A stretch of DNA of 64,000 nucleotides from Oscillospiraceae bacterium (GTDB taxonomy: Bacteria > Bacillota > Clostridia > Oscillospirales > Oscillospiraceae): the NCBI GenBank assembly GCA_009777775.1, contig WRLE01000015.1, positions 1 through 64,000 of the forward strand, in the 5' to 3' direction. This document shows positions 25,782 to 34,363 of this stretch, piece after piece. The position numbers and the translations under genes were made by a program. Numbering within the stretch: the first letter of the stretch is position 1; the number at the start of each line of letters is the position of its first letter. Below the pieces are notes generated by a model. It searched no databases and was not told the DNA's origin. It worked only from the letters and a program-made list of their open reading frames with translations.

Positions 25782-28151
25782 ATGGACGAGCGCATTGACA
25801 CAAGAGGCTTTCTAAGAAACAATCTCTTTCATTTTATATTTTTGTTTTCAGCCTGTGCGATACTCATTGTATCTTCAATGACGATATACAATATGTCCGA
25901 CACAGTTAGAAACATCAACACTGCAAGAGATACTCTAAATTCTGCGGAAGAATCTTTATTAAATAACTATATGTATAGGCTTCATGCCAGCGCAGCTGCT
26001 GCTCAGAATCTATTGACTGTCGAAGAGCTGGAGAGTCTACGAATCAGTCCGGATTCTCCTGATAGTCCCGCAGAGTGGTTATCGGATAATGGTTTTATAC
26101 AATATAGGGAAAAGCTAATTAAGTTCGCAACCGATAATGGGTTGGAATTTGTCTATTTCTATTTTCGAATCGACAATTATGTCCAACCGATTATCGATAA
26201 TGATGCCGATTTATTTCGAGCATATACTCCATCTAATCAGCTTCTGACAATAGATCCCGAAGCCAGGTGGGCTTGGAATAACAAACAAATAACCATTGCA
26301 GACCACGATACCCTTTTCGATTCAAGCGGATTGATAACTGCATATGCACCCATTTTTGATGAAAATGATGATGTTTTCGCCTTGGTGGGTGTCGATATTA
26401 GAGATAACCAGATACATAGACTCAGAGGACAAATAGTATTTCTCAGCGAACGGATTGTTTCTTTAAGCAGCCGAATCACTATTTTGGTTGCTGCCATGAT
26501 TACAGCTATTTTGCTCTTGGTGACCGGTGGAGCGATTACCTTTTACCACCAGCAGAAAAATGCAAAAATGCTCAAATCAGCTCTGGGTGAAGCAGAATAC
26601 GCAAGCCGTGCAAAGAGTGATTTTCTAGCCAACATGAGTCACGAAATGAGAACACCTTTAAATGCTATTATTGGTATGACAACAATAGGGAAAAACTCTG
26701 ATGATTTAGATCGAAAACAATATAGCCTTACAAAAATCCAAGAAGCATCTTTGCAGCTCCTTGGAGTAATTAACGATGTCCTGGACTACTCGAAAATCGA
26801 AGCAGGGAAGCTGGAACTCAGCAATGCAGAGTTTTCCTTTGAAAATATGATGAAAAAGGTGAGCGATGTCTTTGCCTTTAAAATCGCAGAAAAGAAGCTT
26901 GTTTACAATGTTTATACCGATATGGATATACCTCCTGTGCTCATTGGCGATGAACAACATATTTCTCAGGTAATTACCAACTTGTTATCGAATGCGGTTA
27001 AATTCACACCTGAGTACGGTTGTATCACCCTCCATGCAAAATTAGTTGATGATAATGATAAATATCCAAATGATGAAGGCTATCACCATATAAAAGTTGA
27101 TGTAATAGATACTGGGATTGGAGTTTCCGATGAGCAAAAATCCCGCATCTTCAGGTCATTTGAACAAGCAGACAATACCATAACAAAACGCTTCGGTGGT
27201 ACAGGGCTGGGTCTGGCAATTTCTAAAAATATAATCGAAAGTATGGGTGGTTCTATAAGCTTTGAATCCCAGCTGGGTAAGGGTTCGATGTTTAGCATTG
27301 TCGCTCCCTTTTTATCAGTAGAAGGTGAAAATGAACAATTGCTTGAAGCCTGTGGTGATTTTTCTGATTTGAAAGTGTTAGTGGTAGAAGACAATCCAGC
27401 TGCCATAATGTGCTTGACTGATGTGATGGAGCGATATGGAATCTATTGTGTTTTCGTTGATAATGGGGAAAAAGCTATTGATACAGTAGATAATAATGAG
27501 GTTTATAACATTTGTTTCGCCAATGCCAAAACTATTGGAATGGAAGCTATCAATATGTTAAAAAACAATGGTACTTCCCATATAGTAGCCATGCTAGAGA
27601 TAAATGATATGAATGATGCTGAATATGAGATTTTATTAGATAATGTGAATTATACGATTACATTTCCTCTATTTCCCATGGAAGTATTGAAAGTTTTAAA
27701 TGATATTTGTATTGTCGGTACGAAGGAAACGATAATGCAAAAAGATGAAGAAGCTACTATAGATTTCACCGGTTTTCATGTGCTTCTCGTTGATGATGTG
27801 GAAATAAATAGGGAAATCGTTTTAGCTTTGCTGGAACCAACCAATATCAATATTGATTGCGCTGAAAATGGTGCGATTGCAGTGAGGATGTTTGCGGAAA
27901 ACCCAGATAAATACGATATAATTTTCATGGATGTTCAAATGCCGGAAATGGATGGTTATCAGGCTACAAGGGTAATAAGGTCAATGGATGTTCCCGAGGG
28001 GAAAACCGTTCCGATTATCGCCATGACTGCCAATGTGTTTAAAGAAGATGTGGACAAATGCATCGAAGCCGGCATGGACGACCACCTGGGAAAACCCCTA
28101 GACATCGACGATGTGTTCTTAAAACTCGGTGAGTATATATATAAGCACTAA
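25782..28151 (+). CDS. Membrane hybrid histidine kinase with two receiver domains
   Basis: About 789 residues. Two membrane helices (~13-35 and ~233-254) bracket a ~200-residue extracellular sensor that looks like a Cache domain. The dimerisation/phospho-acceptor helix has His ~287 in MSHEMRTPLNAIIG. The ATPase domain shows DTGIGVSDEQ and FGGTGLGLAIS. Receiver 1 starts LKVLVVEDNPAAIM but has CFANAKTIG where the acceptor Asp should be, so it is a pseudo-receiver. Receiver 2 is canonical (LLVDDVEINRE, IIFMDVQMPEMDG, AMTANV, GKPLDID). The start at 25782 has AAAGGG 6 bases upstream; an in-frame ATG at 25758 is less well supported. It is likely paired with the solute-binding lipoprotein upstream. 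Confidence 0.9.
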   Translation: MDERIDTRGFLRNNLFHFIFLFSACAILIVSSMTIYNMSDTVRNINTARDTLNSAEESLLNNYMYRLHASAAAAQNLLTVEELESLRISPDSPDSPAEWLSDNGFIQYREKLIKFATDNGLEFVYFYFRIDNYVQPIIDNDADLFRAYTPSNQLLTIDPEARWAWNNKQITIADHDTLFDSSGLITAYAPIFDENDDVFALVGVDIRDNQIHRLRGQIVFLSERIVSLSSRITILVAAMITAILLLVTGGAITFYHQQKNAKMLKSALGEAEYASRAKSDFLANMSHEMRTPLNAIIGMTTIGKNSDDLDRKQYSLTKIQEASLQLLGVINDVLDYSKIEAGKLELSNAEFSFENMMKKVSDVFAFKIAEKKLVYNVYTDMDIPPVLIGDEQHISQVITNLLSNAVKFTPEYGCITLHAKLVDDNDKYPNDEGYHHIKVDVIDTGIGVSDEQKSRIFRSFEQADNTITKRFGGTGLGLAISKNIIESMGGSISFESQLGKGSMFSIVAPFLSVEGENEQLLEACGDFSDLKVLVVEDNPAAIMCLTDVMERYGIYCVFVDNGEKAIDTVDNNEVYNICFANAKTIGMEAINMLKNNGTSHIVAMLEINDMNDAEYEILLDNVNYTITFPLFPMEVLKVLNDICIVGTKETIMQKDEEATIDFTGFHVLLVDDVEINREIVLALLEPTNINIDCAENGAIAVRMFAENPDKYDIIFMDVQMPEMDGYQATRVIRSMDVPEGKTVPIIAMTANVFKEDVDKCIEAGMDDHLGKPLDIDDVFLKLGEYIYKH

Positions 28152-28172
28152 AACTGAACGTGTGTGAACGGA

Positions 28173-28330
28173 GTGAACGGAGGGACGGTTCTTTTGAACG
28201 GAGGGACGGTTCTTTTGTTCAGAGTAAGGGGGCGTCCCCTCACTCTGAACAAAAGAACCGTCCCTCCGTTCAAAAGAACCGTCCCTCCGTTCACTCTCCG
28301 TCCCTCCGTTCAAACCGTCCCTCCGTTCAC
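28173..28330. repeat. Large inverted repeat of GAACGGAGGGACGGTTCTTT units
   Basis: Two head-to-tail copies of GAACGGAGGGACGGTTCTTT on the left (28173-~28220) are mirrored by two on the right (to 28294) around a GGGGGCGTCCCC centre, giving a near-perfect ~58-bp stem. Two further partial right-hand copies extend to 28330. It lies right after the kinase stop and will form a strong cruciform/RNA hairpin. Long ORFs on both strands here are an artefact of the repeat. Confidence 0.85.
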
Positions 28331-28432
28331 TTTGTATATTTGAAATATTTTGTTGCCATAAAGGGGCTATTGGTGTATTATTGATGCAATCTAAAAAACC
28401 TGCAATAAGGAAAAGCAGAAAGGAATCAAATC

Positions 28433-29770
28433 ATGGGACTCATTAAAGCGATATCAGGTGCAACCGGAGGGGTTTTAGGCGACCAATGGAGAGAATACTT
28501 CTATTGTGATGCGCTTCCTACGGATGTGCTTGTAACAAAAGGGCTAAAACGAACATCAGGACGCAGCTCAAACACTAGGGGTAGCGATAATATTATTTCC
28601 AGCGGCTCTGTCATTGCTGTGGCGGATGGCCAATGTATGCTCATAGTTGAGCAAGGGAAAGTAGTTGAAATATGTGCAGAACCTGGTGAGTTTACCTTCG
28701 ATGCATCTTCGGAGCCATCGATTTTCAGTGGAAGTCTGAGCCAAGGTATTCCAGCAGTCTTCGCCAACATAGGTAAACGCTTCACCTTTGGTGGAGAAGC
28801 TCCGATGGATCAGCGAGTGTACTATTTTAACACCAAAGAACTCATTGGAAATAAATATGGCACTCCATCCCCTGTACCCTTCAGGGTTGTTGACCAAAAC
28901 ATTGGTTTGGATATTGATATTTCAATACGCTGTTCGGGAGAGTATAGTTTCCGTATCACAAATCCCATATTATTTTACACAAATGTATGTGGAAATGTTG
29001 AGGCGGATTATACCAGAGAACAAATCGAAAGCCAGCTGAAAAGCGAGCTTTTGACAGCTCTTCAACCAGCCTTTGCAAAAATTTCCACCATGGGTATACG
29101 TTATTCCATGCTCCCTGCACATACAACGGAATTGTCTGATGCTCTCAATGAAGTACTCAGCAGCAAATGGAGCGACTTGAGAGGTTTGGAAATCGTCTCC
29201 TTTGGTGTTTCAACGGTGAAAGCTTCTGATGAAGATGAAGCAATGATAAAAGAGCTGCAGCGGAATGCGACATTCAGAGATCCCACCATGGCGGCAGCGC
29301 AAATCGTGGGAGCACAGTCAACGGCGATGCAGGATGCAGCTAGAAATGAGGGTGCAGGAGCACCGATGGCTTTCGTGGGTATGAACATGGCTAGCAACGC
29401 TGGTGGAGCAAGTGCGCAAAATCTTTTTGCAATGGGACAACAGCAGCAGCAACAGCAACAGGAGCAACAACAGCAAGCAACGCAAGCCGACACAGGAAAA
29501 GGATGGGTATGCAGCTGCGGACATACAGGGAACACTGGTAAATTCTGTGCCGAGTGTGGTACTGCCCAGCCTCAAACACACGAATGGACTTGTAAATGCG
29601 GTCATGTGAATCAGGGCAAGTTTTGTTCAGAATGTGGAGAGGCGAAACCTGCGGGGGCTTTGAAATACAAATGTGACAAATGCGGTTGGGAGCCTGAGGA
29701 TGCTTCGAACCCACCAAAGTTTTGCCCAGAATGTGGTGATAAATTCGATGAAAGCGATACAGTACAGTAA
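28433..29770 (+). CDS. SPFH-domain protein with C-terminal zinc ribbons (YdjI-like, 'virion core' family)
   Basis: 445 residues. Residues ~1-290 match the SPFH-type family of B. subtilis YdjI (MGLIKAISGATGGVLGDQWR, then EYFYCDALPTDVLVTKG). A poly-Gln stretch (~335-350) follows. Three zinc-binding modules close the protein: CSCGHTGNTGKFCAECG, CKCGHVNQGKFCSECG and CDKCGWEPEDASNPPKFCPECG. There is no membrane helix. SPFH proteins form oligomeric scaffolds at membranes; the role of this subgroup is not settled. It heads a same-strand run of envelope-type genes up to 35649. AGAAAGGAA lies before the ATG. Confidence 0.85.
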   Translation: MGLIKAISGATGGVLGDQWREYFYCDALPTDVLVTKGLKRTSGRSSNTRGSDNIISSGSVIAVADGQCMLIVEQGKVVEICAEPGEFTFDASSEPSIFSGSLSQGIPAVFANIGKRFTFGGEAPMDQRVYYFNTKELIGNKYGTPSPVPFRVVDQNIGLDIDISIRCSGEYSFRITNPILFYTNVCGNVEADYTREQIESQLKSELLTALQPAFAKISTMGIRYSMLPAHTTELSDALNEVLSSKWSDLRGLEIVSFGVSTVKASDEDEAMIKELQRNATFRDPTMAAAQIVGAQSTAMQDAARNEGAGAPMAFVGMNMASNAGGASAQNLFAMGQQQQQQQQEQQQQATQADTGKGWVCSCGHTGNTGKFCAECGTAQPQTHEWTCKCGHVNQGKFCSECGEAKPAGALKYKCDKCGWEPEDASNPPKFCPECGDKFDESDTVQ

Positions 29771-29868
29771 AATAAAGTTAAGTGTTGTATGGATAAAATG
29801 ACTTGGCAAACTTTGCAAAGTTATTTAAATACGCATGATAAACGAAAATATTAATTGGAGGATATAAA

Positions 29869-31260
29869 ATGAAAAGGGCGACTAGCATATTATTGGCGAT
29901 TATTCTCATGTTTAGCCTTGCAGCCTGCAATGGCAACGGCAGCAATGGCGGCAACGACGTGGTAAACGACCCCAATGTGGGAAAGTGGATTGCATACTCT
30001 GTGGACATCATGGGCGTGGAGTATAGCCCCGAGGAAGTCTTCGACGCAGAAGCAACAGTTGAGCTAAAAGCCGACGGAACCTTTGTAATTGTTCTAGCCG
30101 ATGAAGTCTTTGATGGAAATTGGTCTATGTCGGGAAATCAAATCACAGTAGATGATGGAGTTGATGTCTCTTATGGAACCATCGATGGAAATCTCATGGA
30201 GCTGATTATTGAAGAAGGCTTTATGTCGATTTTTTATCGGAAGGAAGGAACCAATCCCCCCAGAACGGGTTCTCTAATATCTCCAGGGAATATTATTCGA
30301 GACAACAACGATGATGACGATGATGATATAGATGAAATTGACGATGATCCCAGCAGCTCAGGTATTATTTTGCCATCGATTCCACCAGTGGAGGACGTTG
30401 TAATTGATGCTCGTAATGTGGGTATGTGGATAGGTTATATGGTACAAACCGCTGGACGGGAAATCGACATGGTTGACGTTTATAGAAACGGTGCTTGGAT
30501 CGAGTTGAGAGCAAACGGCGAATGTACTTTGAGTTTCGACGGAACCGCAGACACATATAAATGGAAACAAACCGGTAGAAACGTGACATTTACTGCGGGT
30601 AATCTGGAGTATTATGCGATTATCATGGGCGATGTTTTGGAATTCGAGCTGGCAGACGACATTATAATCGTATTTGGCAGAGAAGGAACAATTAACACAA
30701 CGGATTCTAACAATGATGTAACACCAGATATCAATATCATTAGACCAGACAGCCTAGGCGTCTGGGAAGGCTATTACTATGGTACCTTCTTTGTATACGA
30801 AGGTAATGACCCATATTCAGAGGTTGTTGGAACTTTTGAGGATGTTTATTGCGTCATTGCTACTTGGGAAGACAACTCAGGAATAGTTTTGCTGTGGACG
30901 ATGAGTTATGAGCTGGGAACAGTTGAAATCCTCATCAATCCCGCCGGTGGAGGAGCGATGGGCTCTGCCGTATCAATCAGCGGAGAACTCTTCGGTGAAG
31001 CTATCAGCAGAAACGATTGGACAATTCGTCCATCGGATTGCAAATACGATAACATGATTGAAATAAGGGAAATCTTTGTGGACAGCGATGGAGATTGGTT
31101 CGATTATGAGTTCTATCTACGTCCATGGGGAATGGATTGGAACGATGTGGAAGAATATGACTTACCACAATACTACGATTGGTATTTGGCTGTTTGCGAT
31201 TTTGATATGCTTGAAGTTATTCTTTCTGAAGGCGAATATATGCACTCTGCATTGACTTAA
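29869..31260 (+). CDS. Lipoprotein with three repeated beta domains
   Basis: 463 residues. Lipobox LAAC after a short signal peptide. Three related ~110-residue domains begin VGKWIAYSVDI, VGMWIGYMVQT and LGVWEGYYYGT; the first two end in a similar IxxFxREGT strand, a lipocalin-like layout. Domains 1 and 2 are joined by a very acidic linker (mostly Asp, ~144-160). Overall composition is strongly acidic. No named family recognised; function unknown. TTGGAGG lies 9 bases before the ATG. Confidence 0.78.
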   Translation: MKRATSILLAIILMFSLAACNGNGSNGGNDVVNDPNVGKWIAYSVDIMGVEYSPEEVFDAEATVELKADGTFVIVLADEVFDGNWSMSGNQITVDDGVDVSYGTIDGNLMELIIEEGFMSIFYRKEGTNPPRTGSLISPGNIIRDNNDDDDDDIDEIDDDPSSSGIILPSIPPVEDVVIDARNVGMWIGYMVQTAGREIDMVDVYRNGAWIELRANGECTLSFDGTADTYKWKQTGRNVTFTAGNLEYYAIIMGDVLEFELADDIIIVFGREGTINTTDSNNDVTPDINIIRPDSLGVWEGYYYGTFFVYEGNDPYSEVVGTFEDVYCVIATWEDNSGIVLLWTMSYELGTVEILINPAGGGAMGSAVSISGELFGEAISRNDWTIRPSDCKYDNMIEIREIFVDSDGDWFDYEFYLRPWGMDWNDVEEYDLPQYYDWYLAVCDFDMLEVILSEGEYMHSALT

Positions 31261-31314
31261 TAATCCATAAATCATATTAAAGATATCAAACAAACTTTAT
31301 AAATTAACAGACGT

Positions 31315-31431
31315 TTCGTCATTGCGAGACTTAGCAAAGCAATCCAGACACATACAGTCGCATTGAATAAAAAGCAATGTGCTGATTATACCACCTGGAT
31401 AGTTCAAAACAACATTGCTCGCAATGACGAA
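31315..31431. repeat. 117-bp MITE-like element with 14-bp perfect terminal inverted repeats
   Basis: TTCGTCATTGCGAG at 31315-31328 and CTCGCAATGACGAA at 31418-31431. It contains AGCAAAGCAATCCAGAC, the core also seen at 7644-7711 and 44782-44822. It is non-coding and occupies most of the gap between the lipoprotein and zinc-ribbon genes. Confidence 0.75.
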
Positions 31432-31473
31432 GTCTGATGTTTTTCACACCAAGGAGACTAAGGAGAAAAAACA

Positions 31474-32562
31474 ATGTCTTCACAAATGACAAATTACCAA
31501 TGCCCAAATTGTTTAGCGGGCTTGCGTTTCGATGGTGGAAAAGGCAAGCTCCTTTGCGACCATTGCGACAATGAATTCGAGGTGGAATTAGTTGAGCAAC
31601 TCTTTGCAGACAAAGAGGAAGCTGCAGTTTCTGCTGGCGTCGAGCCCCAATGGGATATTACCGAAACAAACAATTTCACAGATGAAGAAGCCGCCCATTT
31701 ACGAGGCTATATTTGTTCCTCCTGCGCGGCTGAAATTATTTGCGATGATACAACGGTGGCGACATCTTGCCCATATTGTGGAAATCCCACCGTCATCCCT
31801 GGTCAGTTGTCTTCCCAAGGAAGACCTGACCTCGTCATACCCTTCAAATTAGACAAAAAAGCTGCAATCGCAGCACTTAAGAATTATTATAAAGGCAAAA
31901 AGTTTCTGCCAAAGAGTTTTTCCGATGAAAACCATTTGGAAGAAATCAAGGGAGTCTATGTTCCATTTTGGCTATTTGATGGTCAAGCGGATGCTGATAT
32001 GCGTTTTAGGGGAACAACTTCACGTACATATACCAGCGGAAATTATAGGGTGACAGAAACCAGCCATTACCGTATTACCCGCTCAGCGAATGTATCCTTT
32101 GAAAAAGTTCCAGCTGATGCCTCATCGAAAATGCCTGACACCCATATGGACTCCGTGGAACCCTTTGACTACAACGAGCTGAAGCCATTTTCCACAGCAT
32201 ACTTACCTGGATTTCTTGCAGATAAATATGATGTTAAAGCAGAAGATTGTGTCGAGCGAGCTAACACGCGAATAACAAATAGCACCGAAGAAGCCATTGC
32301 GAACACAGTGAGCGGTTATGCCACCTTGACTCGTGAATATTCGAGAATCAATTTGCGAAGCGGCGATGTGAAATATGTGCTGCTTCCAGTTTGGATGCTT
32401 TCAACAAAATGGAATAATAAAAACTATCTCTTTACCATGAACGGTCAAACAGGGAAGCTCATAGGCGACCTACCAGTGGACAAAGGAAGATATTTTACAT
32501 GGTTTATTGGAATCGCAGGGGGGCTTTCTGTAATACTCTCTGTGATTTCTCTGTTTATTTAA
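31474..32562 (+). CDS. Zinc-ribbon protein with C-terminal membrane helix
   Basis: 362 residues. Two zinc ribbons at the N-terminus (CPNCLAGLRFDGGKGKLLC with CDHC, and CSSC...CPYCG). A ~200-residue domain follows with conserved VIPFKLDKKAAIAALKNYYK and GVYVPFWLFDG, as in the 'TFIIB-type zinc ribbon-containing protein' family of Firmicutes. One C-terminal hydrophobic helix (~342-361) anchors it with the bulk probably in the cytoplasm. Function unknown. The 13-base gap to the TPM gene and their common co-occurrence point to joint action. Confidence 0.82.
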   Translation: MSSQMTNYQCPNCLAGLRFDGGKGKLLCDHCDNEFEVELVEQLFADKEEAAVSAGVEPQWDITETNNFTDEEAAHLRGYICSSCAAEIICDDTTVATSCPYCGNPTVIPGQLSSQGRPDLVIPFKLDKKAAIAALKNYYKGKKFLPKSFSDENHLEEIKGVYVPFWLFDGQADADMRFRGTTSRTYTSGNYRVTETSHYRITRSANVSFEKVPADASSKMPDTHMDSVEPFDYNELKPFSTAYLPGFLADKYDVKAEDCVERANTRITNSTEEAIANTVSGYATLTREYSRINLRSGDVKYVLLPVWMLSTKWNNKNYLFTMNGQTGKLIGDLPVDKGRYFTWFIGIAGGLSVILSVISLFI

Positions 32563-32575
32563 GGAGGAATTTGCT

Positions 32576-33382
32576 ATGAAAAAAACTGTTATATTCCTCC
32601 TTATCTTAGTCGTTGGGCTGTCACTGCTGCCCTTGGGAGTTGTCGCAACTAACTCAGAGCTACCCTATGTCTATGATGGTGTTGGCTTGTTGTCCGAGTT
32701 GCAACTTATTAGATTGGAAAATAGAGCAAAATCCCTATCGGAAACATACCAATGTGATTTGCGAATTATTATTGTCAGCGACATGAGAGAATATGGGTAC
32801 AGAGACATACTTGATTTAGCCAACGATTTATACACTAGTTATAATCTCGGGTATGGTTTGGAAAAAAATTGTGTATTGCTTACATTGAGCATGAATAATA
32901 GGGACTACGATTTTGCAGTCTGGGGTACTCGTGCGGAAAACGCCTTTACCCTATACGGCATAGATAATATACTAGACAAGCATATCTTGCCCAAATTGGC
33001 AGATGATGATTATTATTCAGCATTTGGTGCTTTTTTCAACAGAGCAGAAGAATACTTCGATATGGCACTAAATGGCAGACCCTTTGATACTCGGACAGAC
33101 AGGTCGAATGTGGGAAGAAAAATCCTCGTAAGCATTGTTATTTCTATAATTGTGTCCTTTTTGTTATGTTCTGTGTGGAGAAGCAAAATGAAAACCGCAA
33201 GTATCGCTAAAACAGCCCACAATTACATACCCGCCGGTGGCTTTATGCTAACTGGACAAATGGACCAATTTCTTTATCGAACTACCACGAGAACGAGAAT
33301 ACAATCCAACACATCGTCCGGTAGCGGAAGGGCGACTAGCGGCAGAAGCGGCGGCTCATCAGGCCGCAGCGGAAGGTTCTAG
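32576..33382 (+). CDS. TPM-domain (YgcG/DUF477) membrane protein
   Basis: 268 residues. Signal peptide (~1-24), then a TPM domain with VYDGVGLLSELQLIRLENRA and WGTRAENAFTLYG, a membrane helix at ~181-198, and a Ser/Gly/Arg-rich tail ending GRSGGSSGRSGRF. TPM-domain proteins are extracytoplasmic and linked to membrane protein quality control or photosystem repair in other lineages; the bacterial YgcG group is uncharacterised. AAGGAGG lies before the ATG at 32576, and the gene follows the zinc-ribbon gene by 13 bases. Confidence 0.85.
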   Translation: MKKTVIFLLILVVGLSLLPLGVVATNSELPYVYDGVGLLSELQLIRLENRAKSLSETYQCDLRIIIVSDMREYGYRDILDLANDLYTSYNLGYGLEKNCVLLTLSMNNRDYDFAVWGTRAENAFTLYGIDNILDKHILPKLADDDYYSAFGAFFNRAEEYFDMALNGRPFDTRTDRSNVGRKILVSIVISIIVSFLLCSVWRSKMKTASIAKTAHNYIPAGGFMLTGQMDQFLYRTTTRTRIQSNTSSGSGRATSGRSGGSSGRSGRF

Positions 33383-33409
33383 TCGTAGTTTACATAGTAC
33401 GCACTAATA

Positions 33410-33465
33410 GTGTCATCCTGAGCGATAGCGAAGGATCTTACTATACAGAAAACACCGAATATACC
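33410..33465. repeat. Partial copy of the GTGTCAT dispersed repeat
   Basis: GTGTCATCCTGAGCGATAGC then GAAGGATCTTACTATAC matches the left half of the elements at 9068 and 14493; the preceding TAGTACGCACTAA also matches the copy-1 flank. The right half is missing. Confidence 0.6.
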
Positions 33466-33490
33466 ATAATCTACCGAAAGGGTGAAAACA

Positions 33491-34363
33491 GTGAAAGCTC
33501 GAAAAATCATGGTTTTGTGCGCAATTATACTGTGTTTTGCGCTGCTAGTGCCTGTGGCTTCGCACTTTAGTAAGCAGCAATTGACGACTCCCGCCGTTGC
33601 GGTTAGCGAGCGAATCGTCACTAGAATGACGGTACAAAACGCACAAGCTGCCTTTGAAGCAACAGAGGTCATTTATAGCAATTTGATTGAAATTGTTGGG
33701 GAGGAAATCGAGTCATTTGATTCTCCAGATGATTCAGACGAATTTTTCGTGGAAGAAGCAACGGAAGCTTTAATGGAACTCAATGAATATGTGCAAACCT
33801 TAGAGGACTTGCTAGCCAGCATAAAGGATTTAAACGCTAATGCTGACACCCCTGATGGATTGACGGTGCTTGCTGTCAGGGAATACATGACACTGCTCAT
33901 CAATATATCAAAGGATTTAAGCGAGTTGGTGGAGTATAGCATCGAACTTTACAAAGCTTTAATAGCTTTTGATGAACTTGGTGAAGATTTTTCCAGTTAT
34001 GAAGAAATTGCTGAAGCCATATACTATGCGTCAAGCAATAGCCTATCGATGCTGGAAAATATCACAGCTCCCGCTTACCTTAGCATAACCCATAATGACC
34101 TGATATTGAGATTTGAAGAACTCGAAGACTTCTGCGTTGATTTCTACATTGCAGCGGAATTGGATGACCCCCTACGCTTATACTCATGTTTTTCGCGAAT
34201 GAATCGCATTGAAATGCAAATAAATCGTTGTGCAGACAATTTGGACGATGATTTACAACTGCAATTCAATCAAGCGGAAAGAAGACTCATGGGTCAAGTG
34301 ACAACTCTCAGAAACGAGCTAAAAAGCAACATAGCAACGCTCCTTTCTGCTTTGGGGGGTTAA
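33491..34363 (+). CDS. Membrane-anchored helical protein of unknown function
   Basis: About 290 residues. An N-terminal hydrophobic segment (~5-25) is a signal or anchor. The rest is acidic and almost wholly alpha-helical, with possible coiled coils at ~70-105 and ~230-280. No motif recognised. The start is GTG at 33491 with AAAGGG 8 bases upstream; a GTG at 33482 in frame lies inside that site. Its stop overlaps the ATG of the next gene (TAATG), so the two are translationally coupled. Confidence 0.7.
   Translation: MKARKIMVLCAIILCFALLVPVASHFSKQQLTTPAVAVSERIVTRMTVQNAQAAFEATEVIYSNLIEIVGEEIESFDSPDDSDEFFVEEATEALMELNEYVQTLEDLLASIKDLNANADTPDGLTVLAVREYMTLLINISKDLSELVEYSIELYKALIAFDELGEDFSSYEEIAEAIYYASSNSLSMLENITAPAYLSITHNDLILRFEELEDFCVDFYIAAELDDPLRLYSCFSRMNRIEMQINRCADNLDDDLQLQFNQAERRLMGQVTTLRNELKSNIATLLSALGG

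Noticed and set aside
28119-28384. Facing ORFs encoding ERRDGSFERRDGSF-like peptides on both strands
   Set aside because: They arise from the palindromic GGGACGGTTCTTTTG repeat, without ribosome sites or homology.
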